Below, in pieces: positions 8,075-17,987 of a stretch of 64,000 nt of DNA (within the stretch, counting starts at the first letter, position 1; each line of letters starts with the position of its first letter). Where the stretch lies: NCBI RefSeq assembly GCF_024609215.1, contig NZ_JANIPD030000002.1, forward strand, positions 1 through 64,000, read 5' to 3'. This DNA is from Curtanaerobium respiraculi (GTDB taxonomy: Bacteria > Actinomycetota > Coriobacteriia > Coriobacteriales > Eggerthellaceae). Made by a program: the position numbers and the translations under genes. The notes below the pieces were generated by a model. The model made no database searches. It was not told where the DNA came from and saw only the letters and a list, made by a program, of their open reading frames with translations.

Positions 8075-9130
8075 ATGAAATACACGCAACTCGGCAACAG
8101 CGGCATCGAGGTATCGCGCATCTGCATGGGGTGCATGGGGTTCGGCGATCCCGCGACCGGCCAGCATAGCTGGACCGTGCGCGAGGACGCGACGCGCGAG
8201 ATAGTGAAACGCGGGCTCGACCTGGGGGTGAACTTCTTCGACCCCGCCATCGCCTACCAGGGCGGCACGAGCGAGGAGTATCTTGGGAGAGCATTGCGTG
8301 ATTACGCGAAGCGCGAAGATGTCGTGGTGGCCACGAAGTTCCTCCCGCGTACGCCCGATGAGATCGCGGAAGGAGTGAGCGGCGCCGAGCACGTTTCCCG
8401 CCAGCTCGACCTGAGTCTGCGACACCTGGGTATGGACTACATCGACCTGTACATCTACCACATGTGGGACTGGAATACCCCGATCGGGGAATACCTCGAG
8501 GGGCTCGACGCCGCTGTGAAGGCGGGCAAGGTACGCGCCGTCGGGATCTCCAACTGCTTCGCCTGACAGCTCGCGGAGGCGAACGCCATCGCCCGCGAGA
8601 TGGGCTGGCCGCAGTTCGTCTCCGTCCAGAGCCACTACAACCTGCTCTTCCGCGAGGAGGAGCGCGAGATGAAGATGTACTGCGACGAGCGCGGGATCGC
8701 GATGATGTCATACTCCGCGCTCGCCGCCGGCCGCCTGTCGCGCATGCCGGGCACGAGGACCAAGCGCCTTGACGAGGACGCATACGCGAGATTCAAGTAC
8801 GATTCAAGCGCCGAGCAGGATCGTGCCATCGTTGAGAGGGTTGCCGAGGTCGCCGCCAAGCACGGTGTCACAATGACTGAGGTTTTGCTCGCCTGGCTGC
8901 TCGGCAATGTGGCCGCCCCCGTCGTCGGCGCGACCAAGGTCTCGCATATCGAGGGCGCGGCTCGTGCGATCGACCTCGATCTTTCCAAGGACGAGGCCGC
9001 CTACCTTGAGGAACCCTACGTTCCGCACGCTCTCGCGGGGGTCATGGCGCAGAACACCCTTGCGGCGAGGAACATTGAGCACGTGTGGGTTAAGAACGGA
9101 AAGTATGCGGAAAGGGATGCAAGCAGGTAG
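8075..9130 (+). pseudogene. Aldo/keto reductase interrupted by an in-frame TGA
   Basis: The frame encodes a 351-codon aldo/keto reductase barrel: MKYTQLGNSGIEVSRIC, the catalytic region NFFDPAIAY, ATKF with the catalytic Lys and DLYIYHMWD with the His. At 8564-8566 a TGA follows ISNCFA and precedes QLAEAN. Aldo/keto reductases of this group normally have Trp there (SNCFAWQL), so a single G-to-A change of TGG explains it. The frame then runs open to 9130. It is the last gene of the MerR-controlled operon. Pseudogene, sequence error or readthrough cannot be separated from sequence alone. Confidence 0.85.
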
Positions 9131-9220
9131 CAGCCGGACCTTGGCTTGATCCGGACGGAAAGCGGCGTGCGAAACCGAAGGATCGACCCTTTCCAGGTAT
9201 AACGTCCCGATTATCGCCAG

Positions 9221-9242
9221 TGGCGGTATAATTTTGGCGGTA
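9221..9242 (+). promoter_or_regulatory. Direct repeats upstream of the Fic remnant
   Basis: TGGCGGTA occurs at 9221 and 9235, with a TATAAT-like hexamer between them and an inverted relative TATCGCCA just before. This looks like the promoter/operator of the truncated frame that follows. Confidence 0.4.
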
Positions 9243-9257
9243 ATGACAGGATGCCCC

Positions 9258-9332
9258 ATGTCATACGAACCGCCATTCGAGTGCAACGATGTGATCGACT
9301 CGCTCTGCATGGAAGCTGAAGGGGGCGCCTAG
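9258..9332 (+). pseudogene. N-terminal remnant of a Fic-family protein
   Basis: A 24-codon frame reading MSYEPPFEC then DVIDSL. The start MxYEPPF is typical of Fic/DOC-type adenylyltransferase-like proteins with an N-terminal helical domain. It stops at TAG and nothing of the HPFxxGNGR catalytic domain follows. Only a remnant with its promoter region is left. The match rests on a short motif. Confidence 0.4.
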
Positions 9333-9424
9333 ATGCCTATCTTTTGACGATCAACCGGATCGCGACGCGGATCGCCGGAACACCATGCGGCTATGCCGTT
9401 CGTCCCGGTTCTCGCCTGAGGTGC

Positions 9425-11286
9425 CTATCCCCGGTCCTGCTCGCGCAGCAGCAGCGCCGCGTTCACGATGACGAACACCGAGCCGAAATTGTGCCAGAGC
9501 GCTCCTGTCACGGGATCGAGAACGCCGAAGGCGGACAGCAGGATGGCGCTGAAGTTGATGACGAGCGATGCCCCGATGTTCTGCCGCACCTTGTGCATCG
9601 AGCGGCGGGCAACGTGCAGAAGGTACGGGACCCGCTCGATGTCGTCGCTCACGAGCACGGCGTCAGCCGACTCCACTGCGACGTCGCTCCCGATGCCGCC
9701 CATGGCAACGCCCGCATGGGCAGCGCGCAGGGCGAGCGCGTCGTTCACGCCGTCGCCCACCATGCACACCCTGCGACCGATCCCGCCCATCTCGCTGACG
9801 GCCTCGGCCTTGCCCTCGGGGGCCATGTCGGAGCATACCTCGCCTATGCCCACGGAGGCGGCGATGGTGCCGGCTGCCTGAGCGTTATCGCCGGTGAGGA
9901 GCACGGGTTCCACGCCCATCTCCTTCAGACGCGCCACGGCGCGCGGGGCCTCGCTGCGCACGGTGTCCGCCAAGGCGACAATGCCGCAGAGCTTGCCGTT
10001 GGCGACGACGCACACGACGGTCGCACCCTTTTCGAGGTAGTGCGCGGCGGAGGCGTCCACGGCTGCGCGGTCGACTCCCATGATGCCGAGCATGGCAGGC
10101 TTGCCCACCTCGACATCGCTTCCGCCCACCTCGGCGACGATACCCAAACCTGCGCGCACCTCCGCGGTCGCCGCGGGCTCGAAGGGAATGCCCCTCTCCT
10201 TGCACCAGGCGACGATGCCTTGCCCAGCGGATGCTCGGAGCGGCTCTCAGCAGACGCGGCGAGCGAGGCGAGCTGCTCCGTCGTGGCGTCGCCGGAAAGC
10301 GATTCCACACCAACCACGCGGGGCCTGCCATGCGTGAGTGTGCCGGTCTTGTCGAAGGCGACAGCATCGGCCTCGGCTAGCCGCTGCAGCGCGTTGCCCG
10401 TGCGCACGAGCACCCCATACTTCGTGAGGTTGCCGATGGCTGCAGCCACGGCGGTCGGGGTTGCCAGCACGAAGGCGCAAGGGCAGAACACCACGAGTAC
10501 GGTGACGCCGCGGATGAACTCGCCGGTCGCTGCCCACACCGCTATGGCACAGGCCAGAGCCACGCCGACGAGCCAGCCTGCCCACCTGTCTGCGAGCCTC
10601 ACCACGGGCGCCTTGTTTGCGTCGGCCGCCTCGGCGAGCGCGACCATGCGCTGCAGCGAACTGTCACCGGCGGGCTTGGTGGCGCGCATCTCGAAGGCGC
10701 CGGTCCGGCTCACCGTTCCGCTTACGAGCTCGTCGCCCTTGACCTTGTCCACCGACAGCGACTCGCCGGTCATGATCGACTGGTCCACGGTGGTGGACCC
10801 GAGCGTGAGCAGACCGTCCACGGGGATGGTTTCGCCAGCGTGCACGCGCAGGATGTCGCCCTCTACGATCTGCTCCACGGGCACGACGGACTCCTCCCCG
10901 TCGCGTACCACGCGGGCAGTCCTAGGCGTGAGCTCCACGAGCGACTCGATGCCCTTGCGCGCGCGATTCGCCGTATAGTCCTCCAGAAGCGAGCCGATCT
11001 ACATGATAAGAGCCACCTCGCCGGCGGCAAACCACTCTCCGGCGTAGACGGAGGCCACGAGCGCCATCGACACGAGCACGTCGGCGGTCACGTCATGATC
11101 GCGCATGAGCCCTACGACGGCGCCAACCAGGATCGGCGCGCCGCATAGCACGATCGCCGCCCATGCCACGTCTACCGGCCACGTTGCGCTCACCCCTGCG
11201 AGTGACAAGACGAGACATACCGCGGACGCCCCCGCGCATGCCCCCGTCACCTTGGGCTCGTTGTCCAACCAGTCCTCGATGGCCAT
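9425..11286 (-). pseudogene. Heavy-metal P1B-type ATPase, disrupted by TAG and a frameshift
   Basis: The minus strand carries a P1B ATPase without an N-terminal metal-binding domain. Landmarks are the transmembrane metal motif CPC (VFCPCAF), the phosphorylation site DKTGTLTHG and the hinge GDGVNDALAL. The first part (11286-11002) ends at TAG in the context ALIM*IGSLLEDYTANRAR, where Gln or Glu is usual. After the stop the same frame continues to about 10222, where a one-base loss in SEHPLGKA(I)VAWCKERG shifts the frame; the last part runs 10220-9425. Three intact pieces with two independent lesions point to real decay. The metal (Cu or Zn/Cd group) is not assignable. Start ATG 11286 follows a GGAGG-like site. 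Confidence 0.8.
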
Positions 11287-11343
11287 CTCCGCCTCCGCCC
11301 CCTTCCTTGACTGATCGCTCAGGAGGCCGTACATTTCATCTGA

Positions 11344-11364
11344 TATCGAACATATTGTTTCGTA
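11344..11364. promoter_or_regulatory. 21-bp imperfect palindrome, candidate TetR operator
   Basis: TATCGAACA and TGTTTCGTA flank a three-base centre and match at seven of nine positions. It lies in the 160-base region between the divergent P-type ATPase and TetR genes, where an autoregulatory operator would be expected. Confidence 0.4.
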
Positions 11365-11400
11365 ACGTCAGAAGCAGTTCAACAACCAGATGGCACCGGG

Positions 11401-11416
11401 AGTCCGCTAACGGACT
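11401..11416. promoter_or_regulatory. Short perfect dyad upstream of tetR
   Basis: AGTCCG and CGGACT are perfect six-base arms around CTAA, 18 bases before the tetR ribosome site GGAGGG. It could be a second operator or an mRNA hairpin. Confidence 0.35.
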
Positions 11417-11447
11417 TTTCGGGCGGATTGTTCGGAGGGAATGCGCA

Positions 11448-11993
11448 ATGGATAGGAGGCAGGCGAGGACCAGGAGGGCGATCCTGGGTGCGTATGAAAC
11501 GCTGCTGGCGACGAGGCGCCCCTCGGAAATCACCGTCGAGGAGATACTGCGCGAGGCCGACGTGGGCCGCTCCACCTTCTACGCCCACTTCGGTACGAAG
11601 GATGCCCTGCTCTCCGAAATGCTCGCCGATGTGTTCCACCACGTGACCGAGGTCGATGCTCCCGAGGAGGGCCACGACTTCGCCGGTGAGGAGGGCGTGG
11701 ACTCGCAGCTCACCCACGTGCTCCTCCACCTGCACGACCAACAGAAGCGTCTGGCGCCGCTGTTCGAGGGCACGAGCGCAGAACTGTTCTGGTCGGCCTT
11801 CCGCTCCCAGCTTCTGCCGCTGGTGGAGAGGAACCTCGCTCACTGGCGCAATGATCGCAACGCCCTGGTGCCCGGCGACTTACTCGCGGCGCATGTTGCC
11901 ACCACGTTCGTCGAGGTAGCGCGCTGGTGGTTCGCACGGGGACTCGTGCAATCGCCCGCCGAGGTGGATGCGCTGTTCGCAAGCCTCGTCTAG
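11448..11993 (+). CDS. TetR/AcrR-family transcriptional regulator
   Basis: A 181-residue protein. Residues 1-55 form the TetR helix-turn-helix: RRAILGAYETLL, ITVEEILREADVGRSTFYAHFGTKDALL. The C-terminal ligand domain resembles the TetR_C_33-like type with a LVERN...WRNDR stretch. The start ATG is eight bases after GGAGGG. It is divergent from the broken metal ATPase and probably repressed it. The regulator is intact while its presumed target is not. Confidence 0.85.
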   Translation: MDRRQARTRRAILGAYETLLATRRPSEITVEEILREADVGRSTFYAHFGTKDALLSEMLADVFHHVTEVDAPEEGHDFAGEEGVDSQLTHVLLHLHDQQKRLAPLFEGTSAELFWSAFRSQLLPLVERNLAHWRNDRNALVPGDLLAAHVATTFVEVARWWFARGLVQSPAEVDALFASLV

Positions 11994-12293
11994 CCTGGGG
12001 CGCCGTCGGATATCCCGATGCGGCCACTTTGTCGATGTGGAGGTGCGTGCATGCCGTCTTGCCGCTTGCCTATGCGGCGCCGTGCCGCCTTCCGAGGCGG
12101 TGCGGTCCACGAATCGCCCCAGGCGGCCTGTATGTACTTCCATCTGGGGGACCCCGTGCGTGTCGAAGTCGCGGAAGCGGAATTGCCTGCCGACGGTGCT
12201 TCGATGCGCGCCCGCCTTCCCGCATTTCGCGGCATCCTGTGAATGCAAAGTAGGGAAATCGTGAGCGTCGTTCGACTGCGTTACCCTAGGCGC
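11994..12293. other. Gene-free stretch
   Basis: Three hundred bases with no convincing gene. Several overlapping open frames exist on both strands, as expected at this GC content, but none has recognisable motifs. Confidence 0.35.
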
Positions 12294-12869
12294 ATGAAGA
12301 AATCGACGACATCCCTGAAGGCAATGTACCTCGACTGCCTGCGCGGCAATGTGCCCGTGCCCGAGGACAAGACGGGTTTCTTCTTGTTCCAGCTGCTCAT
12401 GGTGGGCGGCATGATCTCATTCATGGTCACGTTCAATGGCGTGCGCCACGACGGCATCGGCTTCTTGGAGTATTCCCACTGGTTCTACCCCGTCATGTTC
12501 TGCACGGCGTTCGCGCTGCGCCGCACGGTCGCGAACAAGATCATGGGCTTTCTGATCCCCCAGTTTATCGAGCCCCGCCTCTCCGGCGTGAAAGCCGCGT
12601 TCGCCAAGACGCTGGCGAACGTCATGGTCATGTGCCCCATGGTCAGCTTGGCCGTGAGCCTCATATTGGAGGGGCAGAACTTCCTCGGCTACTATGTGCA
12701 GTCGGTCGCCGTCTCACTTCCGGTCGCTCTCTGCGTCAACTATTTCGTGGTCGGGCCCATCGTGAAGACCATCTACGCCAAGCGCATCGGGAACCGCAAG
12801 GCCGACAGCGTGCTAGCCGAAGTGCAACGCGTCGCCCGCCCCCTGACCGCGCTGCTGGGCATCGATTAG
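12294..12869 (+). CDS. Small DUF2798-like membrane protein
   Basis: A 191-residue protein with about four membrane segments: near 28-48, 60-78, 100-125 and 132-155. The segments resemble the two-fold repeated DUF2798 domain (pattern ...N(Y/F)xVxPxVxxIVxK, seen here as NYFVVGPIVKTIYAKRI). The function is unknown. ATG 12294 is chosen because the MKKSTT start is a normal membrane-protein beginning; its ribosome site is weak. It is monocistronic. Confidence 0.6.
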   Translation: MKKSTTSLKAMYLDCLRGNVPVPEDKTGFFLFQLLMVGGMISFMVTFNGVRHDGIGFLEYSHWFYPVMFCTAFALRRTVANKIMGFLIPQFIEPRLSGVKAAFAKTLANVMVMCPMVSLAVSLILEGQNFLGYYVQSVAVSLPVALCVNYFVVGPIVKTIYAKRIGNRKADSVLAEVQRVARPLTALLGID

Positions 12870-13128
12870 AACGGGTGTCTCGTTCGGCTCGGCCATTGCG
12901 TTCGCGCCCGCCGGCCGTTTTTCGCATGCAGCCTCACTCGAAGGTTCCGGGCGCTTGATATCGGAGGCCTGCCGCACCCCATGGGATTGCCGAAGAAAGA
13001 GGATCGCCCAGGATGTCGGTGCGGGGGAGGGATCTCCCTTCCCGGTATGCGCGGGATGGTTCCGGCCCTGTTTGCCCTTATGCGGCACAGAGGGTTTTTG
13101 ACGGCGGCGTGATGATCCTTTGAATCGT

Positions 13129-13157
13129 TTGGCAAGCGTCTCAACTGGTGTTATAGC
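13129..13157 (+). promoter_or_regulatory. Sigma-70-type promoter
   Basis: TTGGCA (13129-13134), a 17-base spacer and TATAGC (13152-13157), about 60 bases before the start of the small membrane protein. Confidence 0.5.
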
Positions 13158-13218
13158 AATAAGCATGTTGCCATGCACGATGCCTGCCCCATCGCAGGCG
13201 CAGTCAGGAGATGTTCGG

Positions 13219-13638
13219 ATGCTCGCGCAGATACTCGAAGCCGCCATGCTTCTCTGCTTCGGCCTTTCATGGCCTCTCAACGCGTATAAAAGCTACAAGG
13301 CCGCCACGGCTGCCGGTTCTAGTTGGCAATTCATCGCGTTGATCACCGTGGGGTATTTCGCCGGAATCGGCGCCAAGTTCGCCTCCGGGGACGTGAGCTG
13401 GGTGCTCGCCGTGTACTTTATCAACCTGCTGTTCCTCTGCGCCAACTGGTGGGTGTATTTCAGGAACGTGAGGCTCGATCGCGCCGCCGACGATCTCTTC
13501 GAGATGGACGGGGAGCGACGGCCCGTCGCGCCAACATTGCGGAAGACGCATCTGCACGGGGCGGTCGCGCCAACTCCTTCCTCTCCGCCGGAAAAGGGCT
13601 CGCCGTTCAATGCCGCGCCTCCCGCGCGGGATATGTAG
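13219..13638 (+). CDS. Small PQ-loop-like membrane protein
   Basis: A 139-residue protein with three hydrophobic segments (about 3-20, 34-52 and 58-78) and a hydrophilic C-terminal tail. The pattern LSWPLNAYKSYKA followed by GSSWQF...GYFAGI is like single PQ-loop/SemiSWEET-type repeats. ATG 13219 is preferred because CAGGAG lies eight bases before it; the upstream in-frame ATG at 13120 has no such site. The substrate, if it transports anything, is unknown. Confidence 0.55.
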   Translation: MLAQILEAAMLLCFGLSWPLNAYKSYKAATAAGSSWQFIALITVGYFAGIGAKFASGDVSWVLAVYFINLLFLCANWWVYFRNVRLDRAADDLFEMDGERRPVAPTLRKTHLHGAVAPTPSSPPEKGSPFNAAPPARDM

Positions 13639-13732
13639 CTGTTTAAAGGTGACCTTGCCGAGAGGACCGCACTCCGCGGCGCCGTTGCGCTACCATAGGG
13701 CAACTTATCCGCACGAGAGGACGCGAAAAGAT

Positions 13733-15367
13733 ATGCCCATCACCGATTTCCTGCGTCGCAACGCCGTGAAGTACGGCGACGAAGTGGCGCTCATCGAACG
13801 CAATCCGGCGATTCAGGAGCCGTTGCGCATCACATGGCGCGACTACGACCTGATCCAATCCACGGAAACGCAGCCGTATCGCCGCGAGATCACATGGCGG
13901 GTGTTCGACGAGAAGGCGAATCGCTTCGCCAACCTCCTCATCTCCCGCGGGGTGGGATCGGGCGACAAGGTCGCCATCCTGCTCATGAACTGCCTGGAAT
14001 GGCTCCCCATCTACTTCGGCGTCCTGAAAAGCGGCGCCGTGGTCGTGCCCCTGAACTTCCGGTACACCTCCGACGAGATCGCCTACTGCATGGACAAGGC
14101 GGAGGTCGACGTGCTGGTATTCGGTCCCGAGTTCATCGGCCGCGTCGAGGACATCGTGCCCCAGCACGTGAAGGGGCGCCTGCTGTACTACGTGGGCGAC
14201 GATTGCCCGACCTTCGCGGAGGATTACGGGGTCCTGGCGAACAACTGCTCGAGCGCCGATCCCATGATCCCCCTGACGGAGGACGACAACGCGGCGATTT
14301 ACTTCAGCAGCGGCACCACGGGCTTTCCCAAGGCGATCCTCCATCCGCATCGTTCCCTCACCCAGGCCGCGGTCATGGAGCAAAACCATCACGGGCAGAC
14401 GCACGATGACAGGTTCCTGCTCATCCCGCCGCTCTACCACACGGGTGCGAAGATGCACTGGTTCGGCAGCCTGGTGTCGGGCAGCTCCGCCGTCATACTG
14501 CGCGGTGTGAAGCCCCGGGCGATCTTCGACGCGGTGAGCGAGGAGTGCTGCACCATCGTGTGGCTGCTCGTCCCCTGGGCGCAGGACATCCTCGTCGCGC
14601 TCGAGTCGGGCGAGCTGAATGCCGCCGACTACCATCTCGACCAGTGGCGCCTCATGCACATCGGAGCGCAGCCGGTTCCCAAAAGCCTCATCGACCGCTG
14701 GAGGAAGCGGTTCCCGCATCATGAGTACGACACCAATTACGGCCTTTCGGAGTCGACCGGGCCGGGCTGCGTGCATCTGGGCGTGGCGAACATCGACCAC
14801 GTGGGCGCCATCGGCGTGCCCGGATACGGCTGGGAGGCCCGCGTCGTCGACGAGGCGGGAGATGAGGTGGCCCAGGGAGAGGTCGGCGAGCTCGCCGTCA
14901 AAGGCCCCGGCGTCATGACGTGCTACTACGGCGACCCGGAGGAGACCGCCAAGACCATCCGCGACGGGTGGCTGTTCACCGGCGATATGGCACGTTGCGA
15001 CAGCGAGGGGTTCCTGTGGCTCGTCGACCGCAAGAAGGACGTCGTCATCAGCGGCGGGGAGAACATCTATCCCGTGCAGGTCGAGGATTACATCTCCACG
15101 CACCCGGCGGTGAAGGACGTGGCTGTCATCGGCCTTCCCGACGAGCGTCTCGGGGAGATCACCTGCGCCGTGGTCGAGCTGAAACCGGGCGCCCGCCTGA
15201 CCGAGGAGGAGTTCAACGACTTCTGCCTGAAGCTGCCCCGCTACAAGCGTCCTCGCCGGGTCATCTTCGCCCCGGTGCCCCGCAACCCCACCGGCAAGAT
15301 CGAGAAGCCGAAGCTTCGCCAGAAGTACGGGGTCGAGCATCTGGTGCTCGAGGAGAACCGGTCGTAG
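13733..15367 (+). CDS. Class I adenylate-forming acyl-CoA synthetase
   Basis: A 544-residue AMP-forming ligase that activates a carboxylic acid with ATP and transfers it to CoA. The P-loop SSGTTGFPKA is near residue 190, the adenine motif YGLSES near 340, the TGD and DRKKD hinge motifs near 420-430, and the catalytic Lys in PTGKIEKPKL near 525. It is closest in style to fatty-acid or carnitine/crotonobetaine-type ligases, but the acyl substrate cannot be told. It stands alone, convergent with the BTAD regulator gene. Confidence 0.85.
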   Translation: MPITDFLRRNAVKYGDEVALIERNPAIQEPLRITWRDYDLIQSTETQPYRREITWRVFDEKANRFANLLISRGVGSGDKVAILLMNCLEWLPIYFGVLKSGAVVVPLNFRYTSDEIAYCMDKAEVDVLVFGPEFIGRVEDIVPQHVKGRLLYYVGDDCPTFAEDYGVLANNCSSADPMIPLTEDDNAAIYFSSGTTGFPKAILHPHRSLTQAAVMEQNHHGQTHDDRFLLIPPLYHTGAKMHWFGSLVSGSSAVILRGVKPRAIFDAVSEECCTIVWLLVPWAQDILVALESGELNAADYHLDQWRLMHIGAQPVPKSLIDRWRKRFPHHEYDTNYGLSESTGPGCVHLGVANIDHVGAIGVPGYGWEARVVDEAGDEVAQGEVGELAVKGPGVMTCYYGDPEETAKTIRDGWLFTGDMARCDSEGFLWLVDRKKDVVISGGENIYPVQVEDYISTHPAVKDVAVIGLPDERLGEITCAVVELKPGARLTEEEFNDFCLKLPRYKRPRRVIFAPVPRNPTGKIEKPKLRQKYGVEHLVLEENRS

Positions 15368-15497
15368 CCCGCTGCGGCCGAGCGCGCGCCGCTGGGTTCT
15401 TCCGGCCGGAGCGCGCCCGGCTCCAGCATCACGGCTGCCGGCAGATCGCCGTCCGTCCCCTTCTCGGGGGCGCGGCCATCGCGGGGGCGCGATCCCG

Positions 15498-17987
15498 TCA
15501 ATCGTCGATGTCATCGCCTCCGATGATGCGCAGGTAGAGTCGATGGAGCCGCGCGGAGGGATCCATCCCCAAGCTGCGCATGCGCTCGACGTACCGGGTC
15601 CATGTTTCGATGGCTGCCGGGCGCTGCCCCGCCTGGCTCTGCAGCACCATGAGCTCCTGGTAGCAATCCTCGCGGTCCGGGCCCCATTCCAACGCCTGCC
15701 TGCCGAAGTCGAGCGCCGTGCGGACGTCGCCCTGCTCCCTCAGCCTTCCCGCTGCGCCCAGCACCGCATCGACGGCGGCGTCGCGGCATCTGATGCGCGC
15801 GTGCGTGATGGGAAGGTCGTCGGCTGATCCGGGAAGCAACTCGCCCACGTAGAGGCCGCGCAGCCGCTCGAGGATGCCGACCATGCCCTCGGGCGCGGAT
15901 CCTTTGCGGGAAAGCGTGCGGCACAGGTCGAACAGCTCGCCGACATCGGATTCGACCAAGCTTGTGTCGAGTCGGACGATGCCCTGCGCGCGCACGATGT
16001 ACGGGCAGTCCCCGTTGGGAAGCGCAAGCGCCCGCTTGAGCTTGCAGAGTATGTTCGAAAAATTATGGTTAGCCCGGTCGGGGGAGCTGTCGGGCCAGAG
16101 GGCGGCCGCCAGACGGGAGCATGCCACATCGCGCCCCCGCTCGATGATGAGCAGCGAGAGGAGCTGCCGGGTCTTCTGGCGGGAGAAGCGGCCCTCGTCG
16201 ATTGCCTCGGCGCCGCGTGTGACGCGGAAGCGGCCGAACAGCTGCACGTAGATCGGCGGGGCGGCAGCGGGAGGCTGCTGGTCGGGCAAGGGGAAGGGCG
16301 ACAGGGCGGAGGGGGCGGGCGGCGCTTCGGCTTGCCGGCGCCGCAGCGCCGCCCGCTGCTCGGCGAGATAGCATTCCGCAACCCCGCGCGCGGTCCGGTC
16401 GACATCGAGCACGATCCCCGCGGCCTCGGCCTGCTTCGCCAGGAGCGCATCGGACAAGGTGATGCGCGCGCCTACGTGGCTCCTGCCGAGAAAGGATTGG
16501 CATGCCGCCCGTGCACGGTCCATAACCGGCCCGTCGATAGCGCCCGACAGGCGCAGCGCGCATGCCAATGCGAGGGCGTCGTCGCGCTGCGGGGATGGCG
16601 GAAGCGCGTCGAGCACGCGGGGGAGCGCGTCGCCCGGGCATTCCCCGAGAGACCATGCGGCAAGCAGGGCGGGGGGTGCCTCGTCATGCTCGCGCACGTA
16701 CTCGACCTCCCCCGTTTCGCGGCGTTTGCCGATCTGGTCGAGGACCTTCGCCGCGTCATCGGCGAGCAGCAGCGCGAATGATGCGGCGATCAGACGATGC
16801 CGCCGCGCCGCGCCGGCTGATCGGGCGATGCGGGACAGGTCCTTGAGCGGGTTGCCCCCGCCGTTCAAAAGCGCGCGCCTGATCGCCGAGCCGAGTTTCA
16901 GCGCCGTATACATGCTCTCCCGTCTTCCCGCGAGGCTTGCGAACACGTCTTCCAAGGGGAGGATGCCGCCTTCCTCCATCAGGTCTTCTTGGACCGCCCC
17001 GAGCCATTGCGCCCGCTTTTCGGCGGGGCAGAGCCGGTTGACGATATGGGCGGCACGCTCGAATAGGCGTTTTGCGGCCAGCTCGTCCGCCAGTCGCAGG
17101 GCAAGCTGCGACCCGCTGGCGGCGGAGCAGGCGTGGGCGATGCAGCGCAGCCTCGGTTGGAATGCGCGCAGCACCGCATGCAGGGAGAACCCGCGCGCCG
17201 AGAATTCGCGGCAGTGGGTGTCGATCGCCAGATACGGAAACGCTCCTCCCGGACGGTCGGATCGGAGGGGTGTTTCCCCTCCTGCGAGCCTGGCGAGGTC
17301 GGCGAACGTCCCGTCTTGCAGCACCAGCATGAGGAAGAGCAGCGCATTCTGCCAATCCGTGCCGTCGGCGATCGCGCTGACGAGGAAGCGCTCCTGGTCC
17401 CGTTCGTCGGCGAAGACGAGTCCGGGTATCCGCCTGATGCCGTTCGAAGCGAGCTTCCCCGCATCCAAGGCGGGATCCGATTGCGCGATGAGGGCCAGCT
17501 CCTCATCGGTCAGAAGGAACGAACGCGGCTCGACGACCACGCACGAGGCCGCGTTGCGCCTCAAGGGGTTGGCGCCCGGGGTGGACGAGACGAGCACCTC
17601 CCGCCCGGATCTCACGAGCCGCGAGCAGCATTTCCACAGCGCCGCCGCGCGTCGCGGGTTCAGTGGGGGGACGTCGTCCAATACGATGAGGCCCCTCTCC
17701 GCAACCAGCTCCATGAGGCCCTCGGCGATGATCCCCGCATCCAGGTCGCGAAGAAAGCACGGGCTTTGCGCCGATATCCAGCTGGTGTCATGGAATTCGA
17801 AGTTCAGCTCGGCGTACGTGCACGCGAGCGCCGTCTTGCCGAAGCAAGTGGGCGCCAGCAGGTACCGCACGCGGGTGCGGTCGCTCATCAATTTCGTAAG
17901 CAGGGCGTTACGGGTGAAATAGGATTCGCCCGCCGCCGTTTTCGGACGCATGCCGTCGCAGATGCTCGCCGCAAGGAACGACTTCAC
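15498..17987 (-). CDS. Large BTAD-domain (AfsR/SARP-like) transcriptional regulator
   Basis: An 829-residue protein. The N-terminal third has a degenerate STAND/MalT-like NTPase with LLAPTCFGKTALA as Walker A near 45 and LIVLDDVPP as Walker B. A helical repeat-like middle follows. The last 230 residues hold a winged-helix DNA-binding domain (VQLFGRFRVTRG...SRQKTRQLLSLLI...AALWPD) and a bacterial transcriptional activator domain (ALEWGPDREDCYQELM). Having the DNA-binding domain near the C-terminus rather than at the N-terminus is unusual for SARPs but common in Coriobacteria. GTG 17987 is chosen because GAAGGAG precedes it by six bases. It is divergent from the NifU-like gene. Confidence 0.8.
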   Translation of the reverse strand: MKSFLAASICDGMRPKTAAGESYFTRNALLTKLMSDRTRVRYLLAPTCFGKTALACTYAELNFEFHDTSWISAQSPCFLRDLDAGIIAEGLMELVAERGLIVLDDVPPLNPRRAAALWKCCSRLVRSGREVLVSSTPGANPLRRNAASCVVVEPRSFLLTDEELALIAQSDPALDAGKLASNGIRRIPGLVFADERDQERFLVSAIADGTDWQNALLFLMLVLQDGTFADLARLAGGETPLRSDRPGGAFPYLAIDTHCREFSARGFSLHAVLRAFQPRLRCIAHACSAASGSQLALRLADELAAKRLFERAAHIVNRLCPAEKRAQWLGAVQEDLMEEGGILPLEDVFASLAGRRESMYTALKLGSAIRRALLNGGGNPLKDLSRIARSAGAARRHRLIAASFALLLADDAAKVLDQIGKRRETGEVEYVREHDEAPPALLAAWSLGECPGDALPRVLDALPPSPQRDDALALACALRLSGAIDGPVMDRARAACQSFLGRSHVGARITLSDALLAKQAEAAGIVLDVDRTARGVAECYLAEQRAALRRRQAEAPPAPSALSPFPLPDQQPPAAAPPIYVQLFGRFRVTRGAEAIDEGRFSRQKTRQLLSLLIIERGRDVACSRLAAALWPDSSPDRANHNFSNILCKLKRALALPNGDCPYIVRAQGIVRLDTSLVESDVGELFDLCRTLSRKGSAPEGMVGILERLRGLYVGELLPGSADDLPITHARIRCRDAAVDAVLGAAGRLREQGDVRTALDFGRQALEWGPDREDCYQELMVLQSQAGQRPAAIETWTRYVERMRSLGMDPSARLHRLYLRIIGGDDIDD

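Noticed and set aside
8564-8566. Selenocysteine codon in the aldo/keto reductase
   Set aside because: The position is Trp in the family, no Cys homolog pattern is seen and no clear selenocysteine hairpin follows directly.
13643-15514. A 623-residue minus-strand protein opposite the acyl-CoA synthetase
   Set aside because: It lacks any motif and mirrors a clear adenylate-forming enzyme.
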